A stretch of 64,000 nucleotides of DNA from Ignelater luminosus (Eukaryota; Arthropoda; Insecta; Coleoptera; Elateridae), in contig VTPC01003415.1 of assembly GCA_011009095.1 (NCBI GenBank), positions 62,001 through 126,000 of the forward strand, in the 5' to 3' direction. Position numbers and translations under genes: made by a program. How positions within the stretch are numbered: position 1 is the first letter of the stretch; the number at the start of each line of letters is the position of its first letter. The notes under the pieces are model-generated. The model was not told the DNA's origin. It ran no database searches and saw only the letters and a program-made list of their open reading frames with translations. Shown here in pieces: positions 27,301 through 42,300 of this stretch.

Positions 27301-30300
27301 ATCATCAAAAATTATGACTTGCTTCCAACTGTCCTGTTTTAATTTCCAATACAAACCCTACAAACATTAATACTGCTTCTGTACAACACTATTACTAAGA
27401 TGGTGGCACTTGGGTTTTTTTGACCATTTTAATCGTAATTTTTTTATATTGTATCTAACTGTTGATGTACTTACATGTAACACTCTAGACGTTTCTTTCT
27501 GAGTTGGCAGGTTTCTATTGGAGATAAATTTCTTTAAACGCTTTAGATACATGTGTTAGTTTGGATGGACGGCCCCATTTCTTCGACATTACAGACTTTA
27601 GGGATTTTATTTCTGGCTGATTTTTTAGCTTAGATAAATACGCTTTTGAAACGTTAATATCCATTTTCTTTAGATATATGATAATCACACTGTATGGCCA
27701 ATTCAGCTTCAAATATGTTTTTATTTCGCTAAGTTGTTCTTTATTAAATCTCACTTGCGGCATTTTTGCACAAAAGTTTAAATAAGACTATTAAAATACC
27801 TTAATGTCAAACGTTCGTATGGTTACCAAACAAATGAAATCAGAAATGCATTAAAGAAACACGTGCGATTTGAAATTGTTCACTATAATATTAACGCCAC
27901 CTGTCTAAGAGGGAATTTGAACAATGTTAAATTTGGCATTAAACATATTTATTACTTAGTCTAATCTCTCTTCAATAGTTCTAGCAACAATAGCTTAAAA
28001 CATCAAACTAGAATAACACAAAAATATACAAAAGGAAACAAAACAAAAATGCATGAAAAGTTGCAGTACTATCAAAAAAAAAATTTTTTTCAAACAATTC
28101 CTTGAATGAGGTTGTGTTAAAGAACACAAAATCAAAAACTTTCAGACAACAATTGTCAAACTTTTGATGATTAGCGAACCGTAATTCGAATTTGATGCAT
28201 TACTTGCCAAATAAGTAGCATCTTTGGAGATTAACATAAAAAATACACAAATGCCCAGGCAGTGGGCAACTGACAACTGACTTAATCAAGAAGACAGTGC
28301 ATCAAATACAGTACGTCCACATTTCGATGCTCACTATTGGGATCTCAGAAATTCTAAGAGATACGAAGTCGGTTAAATTAGAAGAAATTTAGCTATTTTA
28401 GAGATCAATTTACTTATGCTTTTGTTTTTTCAAAAAAGTTCACAGCTTTTACTAGATATTTGCTAAAAACGAAATTATCTTATTTTTTTTAAAGTGACAT
28501 ATCTCAGGAATGAGCAAAGATAGAAAAGAACAGCAAAGAGGCTGTTTTAGAGAATTGACTCCGAAACACAAAAAAATTATTTTTGCAATTGTCTTTTGTT
28601 TTACTTCGGCGGTGAAACGTAAATCCAAATTTTTTCTAATGAAACGCCTCCTTGATTTCCATATTACTGAACAGCACGCCTTAAATGCTTTTCAGTGATA
28701 CATGGTTTGACATAGCTATTCTTTTGTTTTACCGAGTTATGAAGTGAAAAGCATTTCCCACGTAGTGTGCCATGGCTTTAAACATATGAAAATAATTGAT
28801 TTTTGTCGAATAAATTACATTTGTTATGGAACAATTGCTAAAACAAGAAAAAAGACGCTTTTAAAATACTTTACTGTGCATTAACAGATAGCATCAAATA
28901 AGCAGCTAAAACACTTTAAAAGCGTATTTAATTTGTTTTAGCAATTTTTGCATAACAATGAATTTAGTTGATAAAAATCCACGACTTTGTGTGTTAGATG
29001 TCATGGCACACTATGATGAAAAGAGATATTTCACTTTAAAAAAAAAAAGATAATTTCGTTTTTAGCAAATATCTAGCAAGCCGTGAACTTTTTTGAAAAA
29101 ACAAAAGCATAAGTAAATTGATTTCTTCTAATTTAACCGATTTCATATCTCTTACAATTTCCGAGATCCCAATACTGAGCATCGAAATGTGGACACACTG
29201 TATACAGAATATTAATATCTTTTGTTTTATAAACTTGAACCAACTTTTCTGCAACTCAAAATGTTGCTTAATTAAAAGATTTGCAAAGTAGGTGTTTTCA
29301 TGTACATATTCCTTTATTTATAAGTCTTTAAATTATCTTAGAAGTCCCGAACTATTAAAATATTTTCCCTTTGATGTTCCTTCTACATCAGCTAGAAACA
29401 GCCCATTGTTTTCTATTGATTTTCAAGGATCTAACTACAGTAGACTTTTCCCTATTACACAGATCCACTGCAATGGCAACTGAATAAGTCTTTTAGATTT
29501 CTTTAATATGTCTCTGCCAAGTTTTGATCATAACATTAGTGTATGATAACTGTAATGCGGTCATAATCTAATGTTAAAAATAATTATTTTGATATCTGCA
29601 ATGTATTCAACAATACTAAATAATAATGTGGTATGAAAAAGTGACAATTTCAACTAAGATTTCTTGTGTTCAGAAGCAGTAGTCATGATTATGTTCTGCT
29701 GTCAGTGAAGAAAGCGCTTTTAAAAGTGCTTCCTTTGTGTTTACGGAAATTGACATTTGCTGCCGATTATTCAGGAAGTTTTTATTGCTAGTGCTACCAC
29801 TTGCTGACTGCTCCTGAACACAAACAGTGACCAGTTAGTTATACAGACCATTTCATAAACCTGCTTCAAAGTTTCAGAGATGATTATACTAAGAGGCAAA
29901 AATTGTAGATAGTGCCGCAGGCTGTGGCTGGTCTTTAGAAAGTGAGCGGCACGTATTCTTGATTGGATTTTAAACTATGTAATTCTGTATACCGTTTCTT
30001 TTTAACAGTGTATGCTAGAAATGAGTCACTCTAGATTTTTGGCCTCATAGTATAAGGTCAAATGGAGACAAAAAGTCCTCTAGGATCACCTTCACAGTCA
30101 CTTAGTTAAAAACTAATTTTATTCTGGTTTTACTGGTGTTTCCATGATGATTCTTCACGATTTTTTGTTGCATCACCATAGAAACACCAGTAAAACCAGA
30201 ATAAAGTAAGTTTTAAAATAAAATACCCCCCCCCCCCCATCAATCTACCCTGAAAACAACTTTGACCCGGAACAAGCTAATTTTTGGATATGTTGTATGT

Positions 30301-33300
30301 ATAGGAGATACGAGTATTTCTGGAAAGTTTCCCAACTTTCTGAGGGAGGGAAGGCATTCCAGATAGCATCCAAAAATTGCTTATTAAAAGTAAAACTTCT
30401 ATAAGTCGAACTTCTGTAACTTGAATTTCTCTTCAACTCAAAATTTATTGCGTCCCTCTTTACTTTGTATACTAATTGCATGTAATTTTCTGTAACTCGT
30501 ATTTTCTATATCTCGAACTAATAATCGCGTTCCTTAGATTTCAAGTTATGGAGGTTCCACTGTATTTACATAGTTATTACTAAAGATTGGATTATATGCA
30601 AACTGCGCCTCCTTATGTTTTAATACATCTCTTCAAAACGTTGGAATTACTCGTTTTATTGTTTTCAAGAACTTTTGAGACACAACAAGAAGTAAAATTG
30701 GTGATTGCAACATTTAGAAGGAATATATCGCAAAATACAGAGGTGCACTTTGTATTATAATCCGATCTTTAGTTATTACTATATTGTATTATTAACTTGT
30801 GTATTCAATGCTATTGTGAAAAGAATGAATAAATAAATCAATAAATCAATCAGTCAATCAGAATACCATGAGTCCGTTCCAAAAAGTATGTTTCGTGTCA
30901 ATTTTGTATTTTGTATAACTTCAAAACAATTAAAATGTGAAATGTGCTTTTTATGGTGCATGCCACACACATAGGGTGTCTCACATTCAATTAGCTAAAC
31001 TCAGGCGAAAAGGGACAAAAAAAAATTTTAATAACATTTTTTGATTAGATGAAATGGAAATTTCGAAAAATTTTAACCAATGTTTTTAGGAAAGTACATA
31101 ACAATTTGATATATTTTAAAGTTGTGTACTTGCAAAAGACCTTCAGCAAAGCCAGTTAAAGATTTCCCTGAGAAGCACGTTTGATCACATCACTGATTAC
31201 GGTTTTTAATAATAAGTGGTCTAGGTTTACATTAAATAATAATTAACTAGTCTGCTCTATATTTTTGACATCACTGGATAACTGTAAAAATCAAACCTTT
31301 GTTTTAGAGATATTTATTTGTAGCTGTGCTTTTTCATAATCAAAACTTTCAAACAATTGAAGAGTAGAATAAGGGGGTAAGTGCCAAAAAATCGAAAATT
31401 GATATTTTTACATAAAACAGTTCTAAGTGCCATGCTTTATGTCTCCTAAAACGGGCCAAGTACCAAAAATTCATTTGTGCGTACAATTACCTCGTATAGT
31501 GTGCAACATGCAACCTGGCTACCTATACACAAAAAAAAAATATTACTGAAATAGAGGCATGGAATAAGAGCAATGTTTTAAAGAAAAATGTTAATAAAAC
31601 CGATTTTACAACTATCCAGTTGTGTTTGCAAGAACACAAACCTAACCTAAGAAAAAAAAATTTTGAAATTGCCAGAGCACTAACAATTTTACCAAGAAAT
31701 GACAAATTAGTAAGTGGCACTAAGCACCGCAGAAAATACAAATGGCACTTACCCCATTTAGCAGTTTTTCTTTTTTTTATAAAAACGTTAAAGATTTGAA
31801 TATTTGATTTTCCATTATAAGTTTCTTATGTTTGTAAGATTCATATTTACATACGCAATCATACAGGTTAACACATTTAACAAAATAAAACAGTTTATTG
31901 CTACTACTAAACATTTTACTTTTTGGCACTTACCCCCTTATTCAATTCTATTCTTCAATTGCCAAAAGTAGGATTTTATGTTTTTCTAAATTTCTGTTAC
32001 TTTATTTATTATGGTAAATTTTGTATGCTTGCCTAAACTTAAGTTAATTTATTTTGGTAAGTTTTGAATTTTTTATTAAATATGTTCCGATGCATGGAAA
32101 AAGTGTGTAGTGAGTGCTGCGCTACCTGTAGTTACTAGCCCCCGAAGCCCGCCGGTCGTGTACCTACCCACCACTGTCTGCAAAGTACAGGTACATGCAA
32201 AAAATAATGAGACAACTTTAAACTGACACTGTCGAGAATCTAGCAATCACTGCAGCAAATTGATTTATATTATAGGGACTTCATTTGTGTTACATTGTTT
32301 AGAGTACTGTGAAGCAGAAAATTTATGTTGTCAACATGACGTTCTTAAAAAAAGAGCAGTGTAAAATTTTAAGTGTTTTACAAAGTTCAGTTAGTTTGTG
32401 GTGTGCCCAAAAAATTTTAAAAGATCGAGGTATTGTGATTTCTAGAGCTACACTTGCGCATTATAAAAAGAATCAAGTACCAATGTTGAATAATGCTAAT
32501 AAGAAGAATAGAAGCGGTAGAAAGTTATCACTCTCCAACATCCAAATTGGAATTTTGAAGAAAATGATAAAAAAGAAAGACCCTCCAACACTAAGAAGTC
32601 TTGCTAATCATTTAAATACGAGTGTACTAGTTATACAATATACATTAAAGCATAAAATTAATGCTAAATTAATAAAAAAAACCACGCCATCATTTAATTT
32701 CCCCAACCACTATTACAAAAAGGTATGAACGATCAAGGCAGCTGTACAAAATCGTAAATGGCAAGATTACGTCACAGTTGATGAGGCATGGTTTTATTTT
32801 TGTAATGTAGATGGTCAGTGCCATGTACAATCAGCTAAAGACGCCACTGTTTATGAATAAGTGTCTCATCCAAAAGGTATAGTATAGTTTTCATAGGAAT
32901 TTGTTATAATGGACCGGGGGCAAAGATCAATGCTGATTATTATTAATAAATGTTTAAAACCGCTAATCAAGAATATAAAAGAATATTTTCCTAACAAATC
33001 TTAGAAATTCAAGACTCGGCTTCGGCATATACATCTCGCAAAACCTTACAATTTTTGAATGATAAAGGTATACAATTCATTCAACCAGACATATGGATTC
33101 CAAATTTCCCCTGACCTTGTCCCATGTGATTATTTTTTGTGGGGCCATCTGAAATCTCAGTTATGAAATAAAAAAGTAAATACTATTGTTTAAGTGAAAA
33201 GAGCTTTAAAAGAAGAAGTTGAAAGATTCCCCTGGAAATGATACATCATGCCCTCGAAGCCTGACCACAACAATAAGTTACAGTAGTTCAAATTTGTCTC

Positions 33301-36300
33301 ATTATTCTTTGTATGTACCTGTATGTACTTAGTATTATTCCCTTCCGTATACTCTTGATAGCTGTTTCTATGTTTACGTGGTTGTTTTACTACTTTGTTA
33401 CTAAAATTAACATTTTTAAAATGAGAACCAACAAACTATCTCCCCGTAATAATAAAATTAATAAATAATAATTACTGTCACAATACACAATCCAACACTA
33501 TTTAGACTAAACTGTTAATACCATCAAAAGCCAACCTCTTAATGCCACTTATGACAATAAACAGTAACAGTAACAATATAAGTAAAAAAACAACTACTAC
33601 TAATCAGCTTTGTTTATTTTACTTAATTTTACAGTAGGGCTATGTTTGCTGTTTTTGTTATAGTTATCACCGTTGATTTCTTAGAAATTCATTAATAGGA
33701 TTGACTGGATCTGTACTACCTTAAACATTGTATCAACTTTTCCTTTGATTTTCTCCACAATTGAAATATAGAAATAGGTTTGTTTTTTATCTCTATCCAC
33801 CCGTGAAGTTTGGCTAATTGGGTGTGAAACATGCTGTATATCACTATACTGTCACGCAAAATTCCTAGCAATCACTTAAGAGCACCTTTAACATAAATGG
33901 TTATAATAAGACTAGATTCGTCAAATAAGCATAGTAGGAGAGTGTATTATTACATTAATAAAGGACTAAATATTTAATATTGTGGAGACTTTTGTTTGTG
34001 ATAAAAAGTGTTGCCTTCTAGTCATAAAAATAAAAATCAAAGATTATTCCTTAATAATGAACTGTGTGTAATAGATCTCCAAGTAGTTCACAAAGAACAT
34101 TTCTAGAATTCTTTGAAACCAGTCACAATTTTTTTTCGGGATAGAAAAAAAACTACAAAAACGCTGGTTTTTTCAAAATAACCGAGTTTTATGAAAAAAC
34201 CGGCTTTTTTTAAGAAACTTGTCTTTTAGGTTAAAACCAGTTTACATGGAAAATCGATTTCCATCAAAAAAAAGTTTTGTAAGGATTAGGTTTCTAAAAA
34301 AGTCTTTTTAATAAAAAATGTTAACTATCTGTTTTTCTTAAATAAATACAGTTTTTAAAGAAAACACATTTTAGAACCGGAGGTTTTTTAGCACGGTCTG
34401 TAAATAGTAATAATGTGATGTGAAAGGCAGATCATCCAATTAACACCCATTTGCAGCCATTTGTGATCAAACAAATAGGGTTAGATTAACATAAGCAATG
34501 TTATTTTCATTATTTTATAACAATTTATGTTAGAAATCAAGAAATTCTTAGAAATTGATTGCTGTGATGGTAAATTTAAATGTGATTTTGAACACATTGT
34601 GAAGGTATGTATTTTGTGGTCTTAGCCACCATTTATAACGTCTTTGGTTTTAGACAACCTTTTGTCCAAAAAGGCTTTTGTTTTAAATTTCATAAAAACT
34701 GATTTTTTCATAAAAACAATTTTTTTTTCAGAAAAACGGATTTTGTTCCTAAGTGCCACTTTACATGATAACAAATTTTTTAAAACAGGTTCTAAATACT
34801 GATGAATTTGTTATCAAATTGGCACACTACATCGGCGCAAATCAACTACTAAGTTTGAGGTTAGGTTCAAGAGTATTTGATCGAAAGCGTGGTTATCCAT
34901 GGTTGTTTCTCAGGTGCAAGTTTTTTATAATTATTTGTAATAATAATAAAAAATAAGCTGGTCAAAAGAACAAGTGACGTTGTTAGTTGACGAATATCAA
35001 ATATTTATTTGTCAATCAACAGCAAGGTCAAATATTATGCACAGTTCTATTTGCGCATATTTTCTTATAAATTTGTTTTCAAATTTGTTATAACGTCTCA
35101 TACATGATGTTTTATAAATAAGAATTTTTATCATAAAAAATTAAGTATCCAATTTGTTCACAAATTTTATAAAAAATTTGTTATCGTGTAAAGCGGCACT
35201 AAAACTCGACTATTTTGAAAAAACCGGTTATTTTAAGTAAACTAATTTTTTTTTCAAAAAATTGGTTGCAATTTGGAAGATATGAATGAAATAAAAAAGA
35301 TTTGAGAATGTGAGAATCTAATAATTAGTGACTGTAGTGGATAATTAAAATTTAGTGATCACACAGACTGTTTGCAAGAAAATATCAAAAAGTTGGGTGT
35401 GATGACTAGATTACAAAATTTCTTGTCTGAATATTCTATGAGAATTGTTTATAACACAATAGTATTGCCATATTTTAATTTTTGTAGATCATTTTTGTTT
35501 TTATTTTTAATGAACTCTGAATAGTGTAGAATTTTACAGAACAAAGGAATGAGACTAATTTGAAAGTGTGATAGGTATATTTAGAGTTATGTTAAATTGC
35601 TCAGATTGGTTAAGAATTAGACAATTTTGTGAATATTACGTTTTAAATTCTTTTAACAAGATAAAATTGGGTTAGGGTAATTCCGGGAGAGTTCGGACAC
35701 CTTTTTTGAAATTGCTGTCGCAGCCGCAAAAATGAAAAAGTCAATTTCTTTGAAATCCTAATTATTAATATAAACCCTTTAGAATAATTCCTTTAAATTG
35801 TTATATTTCCAAACATTTAATAATCACTATTTTCATTTATCAAAAATATTCAAAATTTGTTGTAAAGTTTTTTCCGGGAGAGTTCAGACACATTGAAAAA
35901 AAAAGTCTTGTTGTCAGAATGTTATACGAGCCCCGTCAACTATAGGTTCGGACACATTAGAATTTTATTTTCTTTTTTAATTTCCTTATATTAAAAGAAC
36001 AAATTACAAATAGTAGTTTGAGTTGTTGAAATGGTATGTAACACAGGTATTTATTAAATACTTGCTATTGCAAATTTATCCAGAGATGTATTATAAAAAA
36101 TTGTTATTACAATATAATGCGAAAATTCTAGTCAATTATATCCTCAGACACATTCATTTATTTGTGATTTGCCAGTACAGTAGACTAAATTAACACACAG
36201 AATAAGTGGTAATGTGTCTGTTCAGAGCATAATTTAGAATTATGGCTCGAGGTAAAGCTGTATCTGCAAAAATTCGCAACGTTATTATAAATTCGCACAG

Positions 36301-39300
36301 ATTAGGTGAAAGTGAACGAAAAATCGCCAAAAAACTATTACTTACAATCTCTACAGTTGCCTACATAATTAAAAAATATAAAGAAACAGGATCATTTGAA
36401 ATAGGTAAACGCTCAGGACGTATTCCACAAATTTCAGACCGTAATATGTGAGGTTTGACTAAAATTGCCAAAGAAAACCGGCGCCCTAATTTACGCAATT
36501 TAAGTAAATTATGGTCGGACAACTTTAAAAAACCCGTTTCCATTGAGACAACACGAGAATATTTATTGAAGAAGGGATATAAATTTTATAAGGTAAGGAC
36601 AGAGTGTTTGTTATAATTTTACAAAGCTACAAATATTCATTTTTTAATAGGCAAAGGAAAAGCCTCTGTTGACTGTCAAACAGAAAAAGAATCGGCTGAA
36701 GTAAGCTAAGAAACGATAAGATTGGACTGTAGAACAAGGGAGCAGTGTCATATTTAGTGACGAGTCTAAATTCGACATGTGTGTTAGTGATATGCAAAAA
36801 CGAATGATTCGCAAGAGCAATAAAACTTATTGCAAAGGCTGTATGAAAAGGACTGTAAAATTTCCTGCCAGTATTATGATATGGGGATGCATGTCTCGTA
36901 AAGGTTTAGGACGTTCATACTTTATTAACGGAACAGTAAATGCCCAAAAATATATAGAGATTTTGGAAGCAAGTTGCTTCCATCTACTGAGCTTTTGTGG
37001 GACAATGAGGACTACAACTTCCAACGCCAAATCCATTAAGACGTGGTTGCAGAATAACAAGATAGATACGATAGATACCATGGAATGGCCTTCTAGCACC
37101 CCAGATTTAAACTGAAGGTGTGTGTTTATTTATGAAGAGAAAACTGCTTGCGGAACCGCAGCGCACACTGCCCGAATTGTGCCAGAAAATTTAATTCATA
37201 TGGAATTCTCTAAGTCTGTAGCAATGTACAAAATTAACAGACTCCGTGCCGGCTCAAATTAGGGCTGTTATTAAAGCAAAGAGTGATGTTACGCAATATT
37301 AAATGTGGTGTCCGAAGTTATAATGGATGGTCATTTTTCTATTTCAAGTTTATTATTATTATTTATAATAAATATTTGTAAAAATTTATAACAATAAGTA
37401 TTTAATAAATACTTGTGTTACATACCATTTGCAAAAACCCAACCTACTATTTGTAATTTGTTCTTTTAATATAAAGAAATTAAAAAAGAAAATAAAATTC
37501 TAACGTGTCTGAACCTATAGTTGACGGGGCTCGTATTAAAATAAGATGATATCAAAAAACAGTTTTCTTATTAGTTTGAACAATATTTTTTCAAATTTAC
37601 ATTAAAAAACGGTTATATACGTCTGTGAAAATAAGATTGGAGATACAAAAGTGAAATAAAAAAAGTATTAACATTCACTCGCTTCTTTCGATTTTCGTCC
37701 ACAATCAATACAATTGTCCAAAATCGTACATGAAACATGCAACCATTGTTTAGATTTGCTGCATCTAAGCAAGTTTTTGCTGTTCAGATCCTCAAAAAAT
37801 TTTTTTGGTTCTTTGCATTCATTTAACTCTTCAACGCCTGATTCATTTTTTCCTTTCTTCTTTCATGTCGTTTTTTACTTCAACGCTGTTTTCTTCTTGA
37901 TTAATTTCTCAGCTTCTTGCTTTTTTTCATTTTTAATGCGTACTTGATTTTGGTTAGCTTCTGAGGTCAAAAGTACAGCGCCGTTTGAAGATTTTCTTAA
38001 CCTTTTTCAAGGATGTTTCATCATTTTTTAGCACACTTAAGTGTCCAAACTCTCCTAGAAAAAAACGTCTGACCTCTCCCGATTTGCTGAGAGAGAAGGA
38101 ACATTTCATAGTGTGACATTGCAGCGATCAACAATAATGTACATGGAAAGAACATAACCTACAATAATCCAACACTTAAATAAAATTGTATAATAGTGAA
38201 AGAAATCAATATTTTAGCTAATAGATAGCCATTTTCGAAAAAAACAAAAAATTTTTAGGTAAATTTTCGCAATTTCATGCAAATCGCAATTAATAATTTG
38301 TTAAATCTAAAAGATAATGGAGTTTTAGCATTTACCTTTATGTTTATATGTCAAAACATAAATTCACTGTGACTTGCAAAAAAATCGGTCGTGCACATTC
38401 CGAGGTGGGGGAAGTGTCCGAACTCTTCCGGAATTACCCTATGTATTTGTAATTATTATGTAAAGTAGTTTCATTTCATTCAGTTTTTGCAAAATGGATT
38501 ATCTTGTACAATACTTTAAGCGATAATTTAAAAAATATTATTACAATAAATAAGTTTAAAATAGAGTAGAAGCGGTTTTACATTGACCACGGGAATTAAA
38601 AGTACATAGCAGAGTTGGGTGAAAATTATCCGATTAATGATTAACAACTAAAAAGATAGTCGTATTTTTTTAATCATGCAAACGATTAAATTTGGGGCGA
38701 ATAAAAAATTATCCAATGAAAAAATTGACTAAAAATTCAATCATTTATTTTTAACTGTTTTGGATGACTAAAATTTTAATCGGATAATAATTTAATTAGA
38801 TACAAATTTAGTTAATTAAAAAATTAGTCGGATAAATTTGTACAGATGTATTGTTTTTAAGTTCTGTTTTAAAAAATAGTGTTAATCAAATGTTGATTTT
38901 AAACATTATCATAGTTTAGAACAATAAATAACATGTGTAACGATAAACAACAATATAAAATTACTGACTTTTTTGTAAAAACGTAATTTTCATTGTAATT
39001 AAATTAGATTTAATAATTGCTTCAATAAATAATTAATGCAATTAAAGTTGTGATAAATAACCCTGAAAGTTTTATAGTATAAATCTCAAGGGATGTGCAA
39101 TAACCTCAATTTGTCTTGCAGAATTTTGACAATCCTAAAGTCGGTTAATGAAATAATTCTCAAACGCTATTCCAATAAGCGGGTTTTACTGTACTAAAAT
39201 GTACAGCATAAAAAATAATCTTTAACAATCAATTTTATTTGACTAATATTTTAATTGACTAATTTAATTTTTCATCTGACTAAATTATTATCCGATTGCA

Positions 39301-42300
39301 AATTTAGTCATTTAAAACAATTAAAAATAGGCGATTGAGTTTTTAGTCGATTTTTTAATCGGTTCTAGATTTAATTGTTTTTATGACTAAATTAATGCAA
39401 CTAAATTTTCAATCGTTTTTTGAATCGATTAAAATTTTAATTGGATAACACCCTGCTCTGGTACATAGCTCCTGAAGTACTTTTACAAATTTATTGGTTA
39501 TAGGATTAATATTTTTCTTTTTCCTTTTGTTGTGTTATGATTAACTGTCTCGAGTCTAAATAATTTATATTTCAACTCACTTAAACCTATAAACATTTTT
39601 GACAATTATCCACCTTCAAAAATATTATTTTTCAATGGTATCAACTGCTTTGAAATATTTGATTTAAAGGGGATCACAACACAAAAATCGTAATTTATTT
39701 TTTAACATTTTTGTAGGTCATTGAAATGGAATTTGAATGGGCTAAGTCCCGTTTTGATACTAGGAATAGTTATGTAAATATTGCTGTTTAAAGATTTGAG
39801 TGTGACGTCAAACTGCCAGGCGGTCGTGTTGTGGCTATGTGCGGCATTATATCAGGAACCGATTTATTACACTATTAGATCAAATTACATGTTGCGAAAA
39901 AATACATACCAATCCCGTTATATTATGCTGATTCTTTCAGTACGTATTTGAGATTGTTACCATAAATACATAGGGATGAAATGTTCATATTTTAAATTTT
40001 TGTTTTTAAATTCTAAACCTTCGTAAATTTAATAAAGTGTGGAAGTTAAAGTCGTTCATTTAGATTGTAGGTTTTTTAAAAACGAATCCAGTACCTATTA
40101 GACCTTACCAGTTTTAACCTACTCGTGAGAATTTTGAGGAAGTAAGTGATAACAGTGATTCTAATGAATATGTAGATACCACATCAAGAGCGTGGAAAAA
40201 GTTAAAACTGACAATTTTCGTTGTGTTCCGAGTGTCCACAATTTTCAAAATTGATTTTAGATAAGGACGTACTGCAGTTGGCTAGACATAATCTTGCTTT
40301 AAAAACAAAAAGTCGTTTTAAGAAGCAATTGCTAACTGCAGAAAGTGTTTTAAATAAAACCTGGCGCTATATAGCATATAAACAATTTATTGCGTGGATA
40401 AATGCATGGACAACAATTGCAAGGTATAATCGCATTGTAATACCATCATGCGCAGTAAATAAAATTAGACAACGTTTTCCCCAAGAAAATGAGAGTTATG
40501 TTGGATTTAAAAAAGTGAGCAGTGGTTTACCAGCTTAGGGGTAGTTACAAGATTAAAATAAGTAAAAACAGGAAAACACAACTGTACGCACTACAACTAG
40601 GCATTTTAAAATTAAATTTAAAATCTGATAAAATACTGCTTGTAAAAACATCACTGAATGCAAACGCAATGCATATAAAACTCGATCGTTTGTCGTGGTC
40701 ACCTGGCAGTTTGACATCACACACATATCAATTATTGCTTATAACTTCCTTATCCTATTAGATAAACTTCCGAGAAATTGCACACCAATATAATTACCTG
40801 AAAACTTCATTTTGAGACAAACTTGTTTTTTGTGTTGTGATCCCCTTTAATTTAATTTAAATGCTAAAGTACACTTTTATTAAAGAGCATTTTCAAAATT
40901 CTTATAAAAATCAAAAGCTTTATATTTTTTAGTTTTCTTTAAATTTTCCGCTAAAAAGTTGTTCGATGTGAGTGTGCTTCACCAACATGTAGCTTCCCCA
41001 AACGTGCTCATTCAGAGCTTTTCTAAGGTTGATCATGCTGTATATTATACTTGATACTGCATTTGTTATAAGTCTTCACACTGTTGCCAAATTTAATATT
41101 CTTTTTTTCTGTCGTTTTAATCAAAGAATTTTAGGAAGTCAGTGCCAGCAGTTTTCAGATCTGTATTAATGCTAGTATAGGGCTACCTAATGCTTTATGT
41201 GCATTTCTAGAACAACATATATTTTTCAATGCTGCTTAGAACAAAAAACACATTATGATTCCATTCTCCAGTTTAAATTATTCTGATAAGTACAACATGC
41301 CTAATTTTCTTCCCGTCTTTGTTTTCCACGGCAAGATTTGAGTACTACAAATTTTTTGAATCAAGAGTTAGGGAATCTAGCTACTTTTGCAAATAAATAT
41401 GATCAAATCGATATTATTTTTACCCATAAGTAATGCAAATCACGAGACTGGTAAGTCTACCAAATAGAACAAAATATTCCACCAGCTGCAGAGTTCTGCT
41501 TTTAATAAATATGCAAGCATAAATGTTGAAACCCAGCAAAAAAAAAGCAGGATTGGTTTCCATAATGTAATGCAGTATTATTGACTGTATGATTTCTATC
41601 TTTCTAAGTCTTCTACAATAATAAAAATTCCCAAACAAAATTTAAAAGAAGTTACAACTAATGTTAGTACCTAGAGGTTATGTAAAACTTAAGCTGCAGC
41701 ATTGTGCAATCAGTTTGTTTTTATTAAAGATGAATGAAAGGTTAGATTATGAATATATTCTTTTGTATTGAGTGAACATAGTTATCACTAAAACATTGTT
41801 GTTAATAGTTAAGTTATGTTTAAAATTAGTTTCAAGTTATGCATTAAAAAAGCTATTATATATGCAAAGAAGGATAACAATAAAAATCACAATTAGAGAA
41901 AAAAAGAAATTATAAGTAGTAACGTGCATACCTGCTTTGCCGCTCGACATTGTTAGAAGGAGCGATGATGTATTTGGATTGGGAATGCAAAGGTAAGGAA
42001 TTATTGTAGTGGGTTAAAGAGCTGGCCTGAATGCGTGCACGCAGCGCCTGATATTTCGTGTAGAACCTAAACATGCAGGCAAGTGTCAGCATCAGATGCA
42101 GTCAGCTATACTACTTTAGAACATACGATCATCTGTTAAAAAGTATCTAAATAAAATAATCATTGTTAATTTACTATAAGTAAAAAACAAAAATTGTGAA
42201 CTCAAATCTAAACCAAATTATATAAAAATGTAGAAAAAATATTAATAATTAGCTCTATGCATTATTCACAAATTAGTTGCTACAATCAAATGCTACTATA

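Noticed and set aside
30227..30238. C homopolymer run as a functional G/C structure
   Set aside because: A plain 12-base run that may be slippage or a sequencing artefact; no supporting context.
39668..40846. A P2X receptor gene
   Set aside because: No membrane segments or channel domain; the matching part is bounded by transposon ends and broken by a stop and frameshift.
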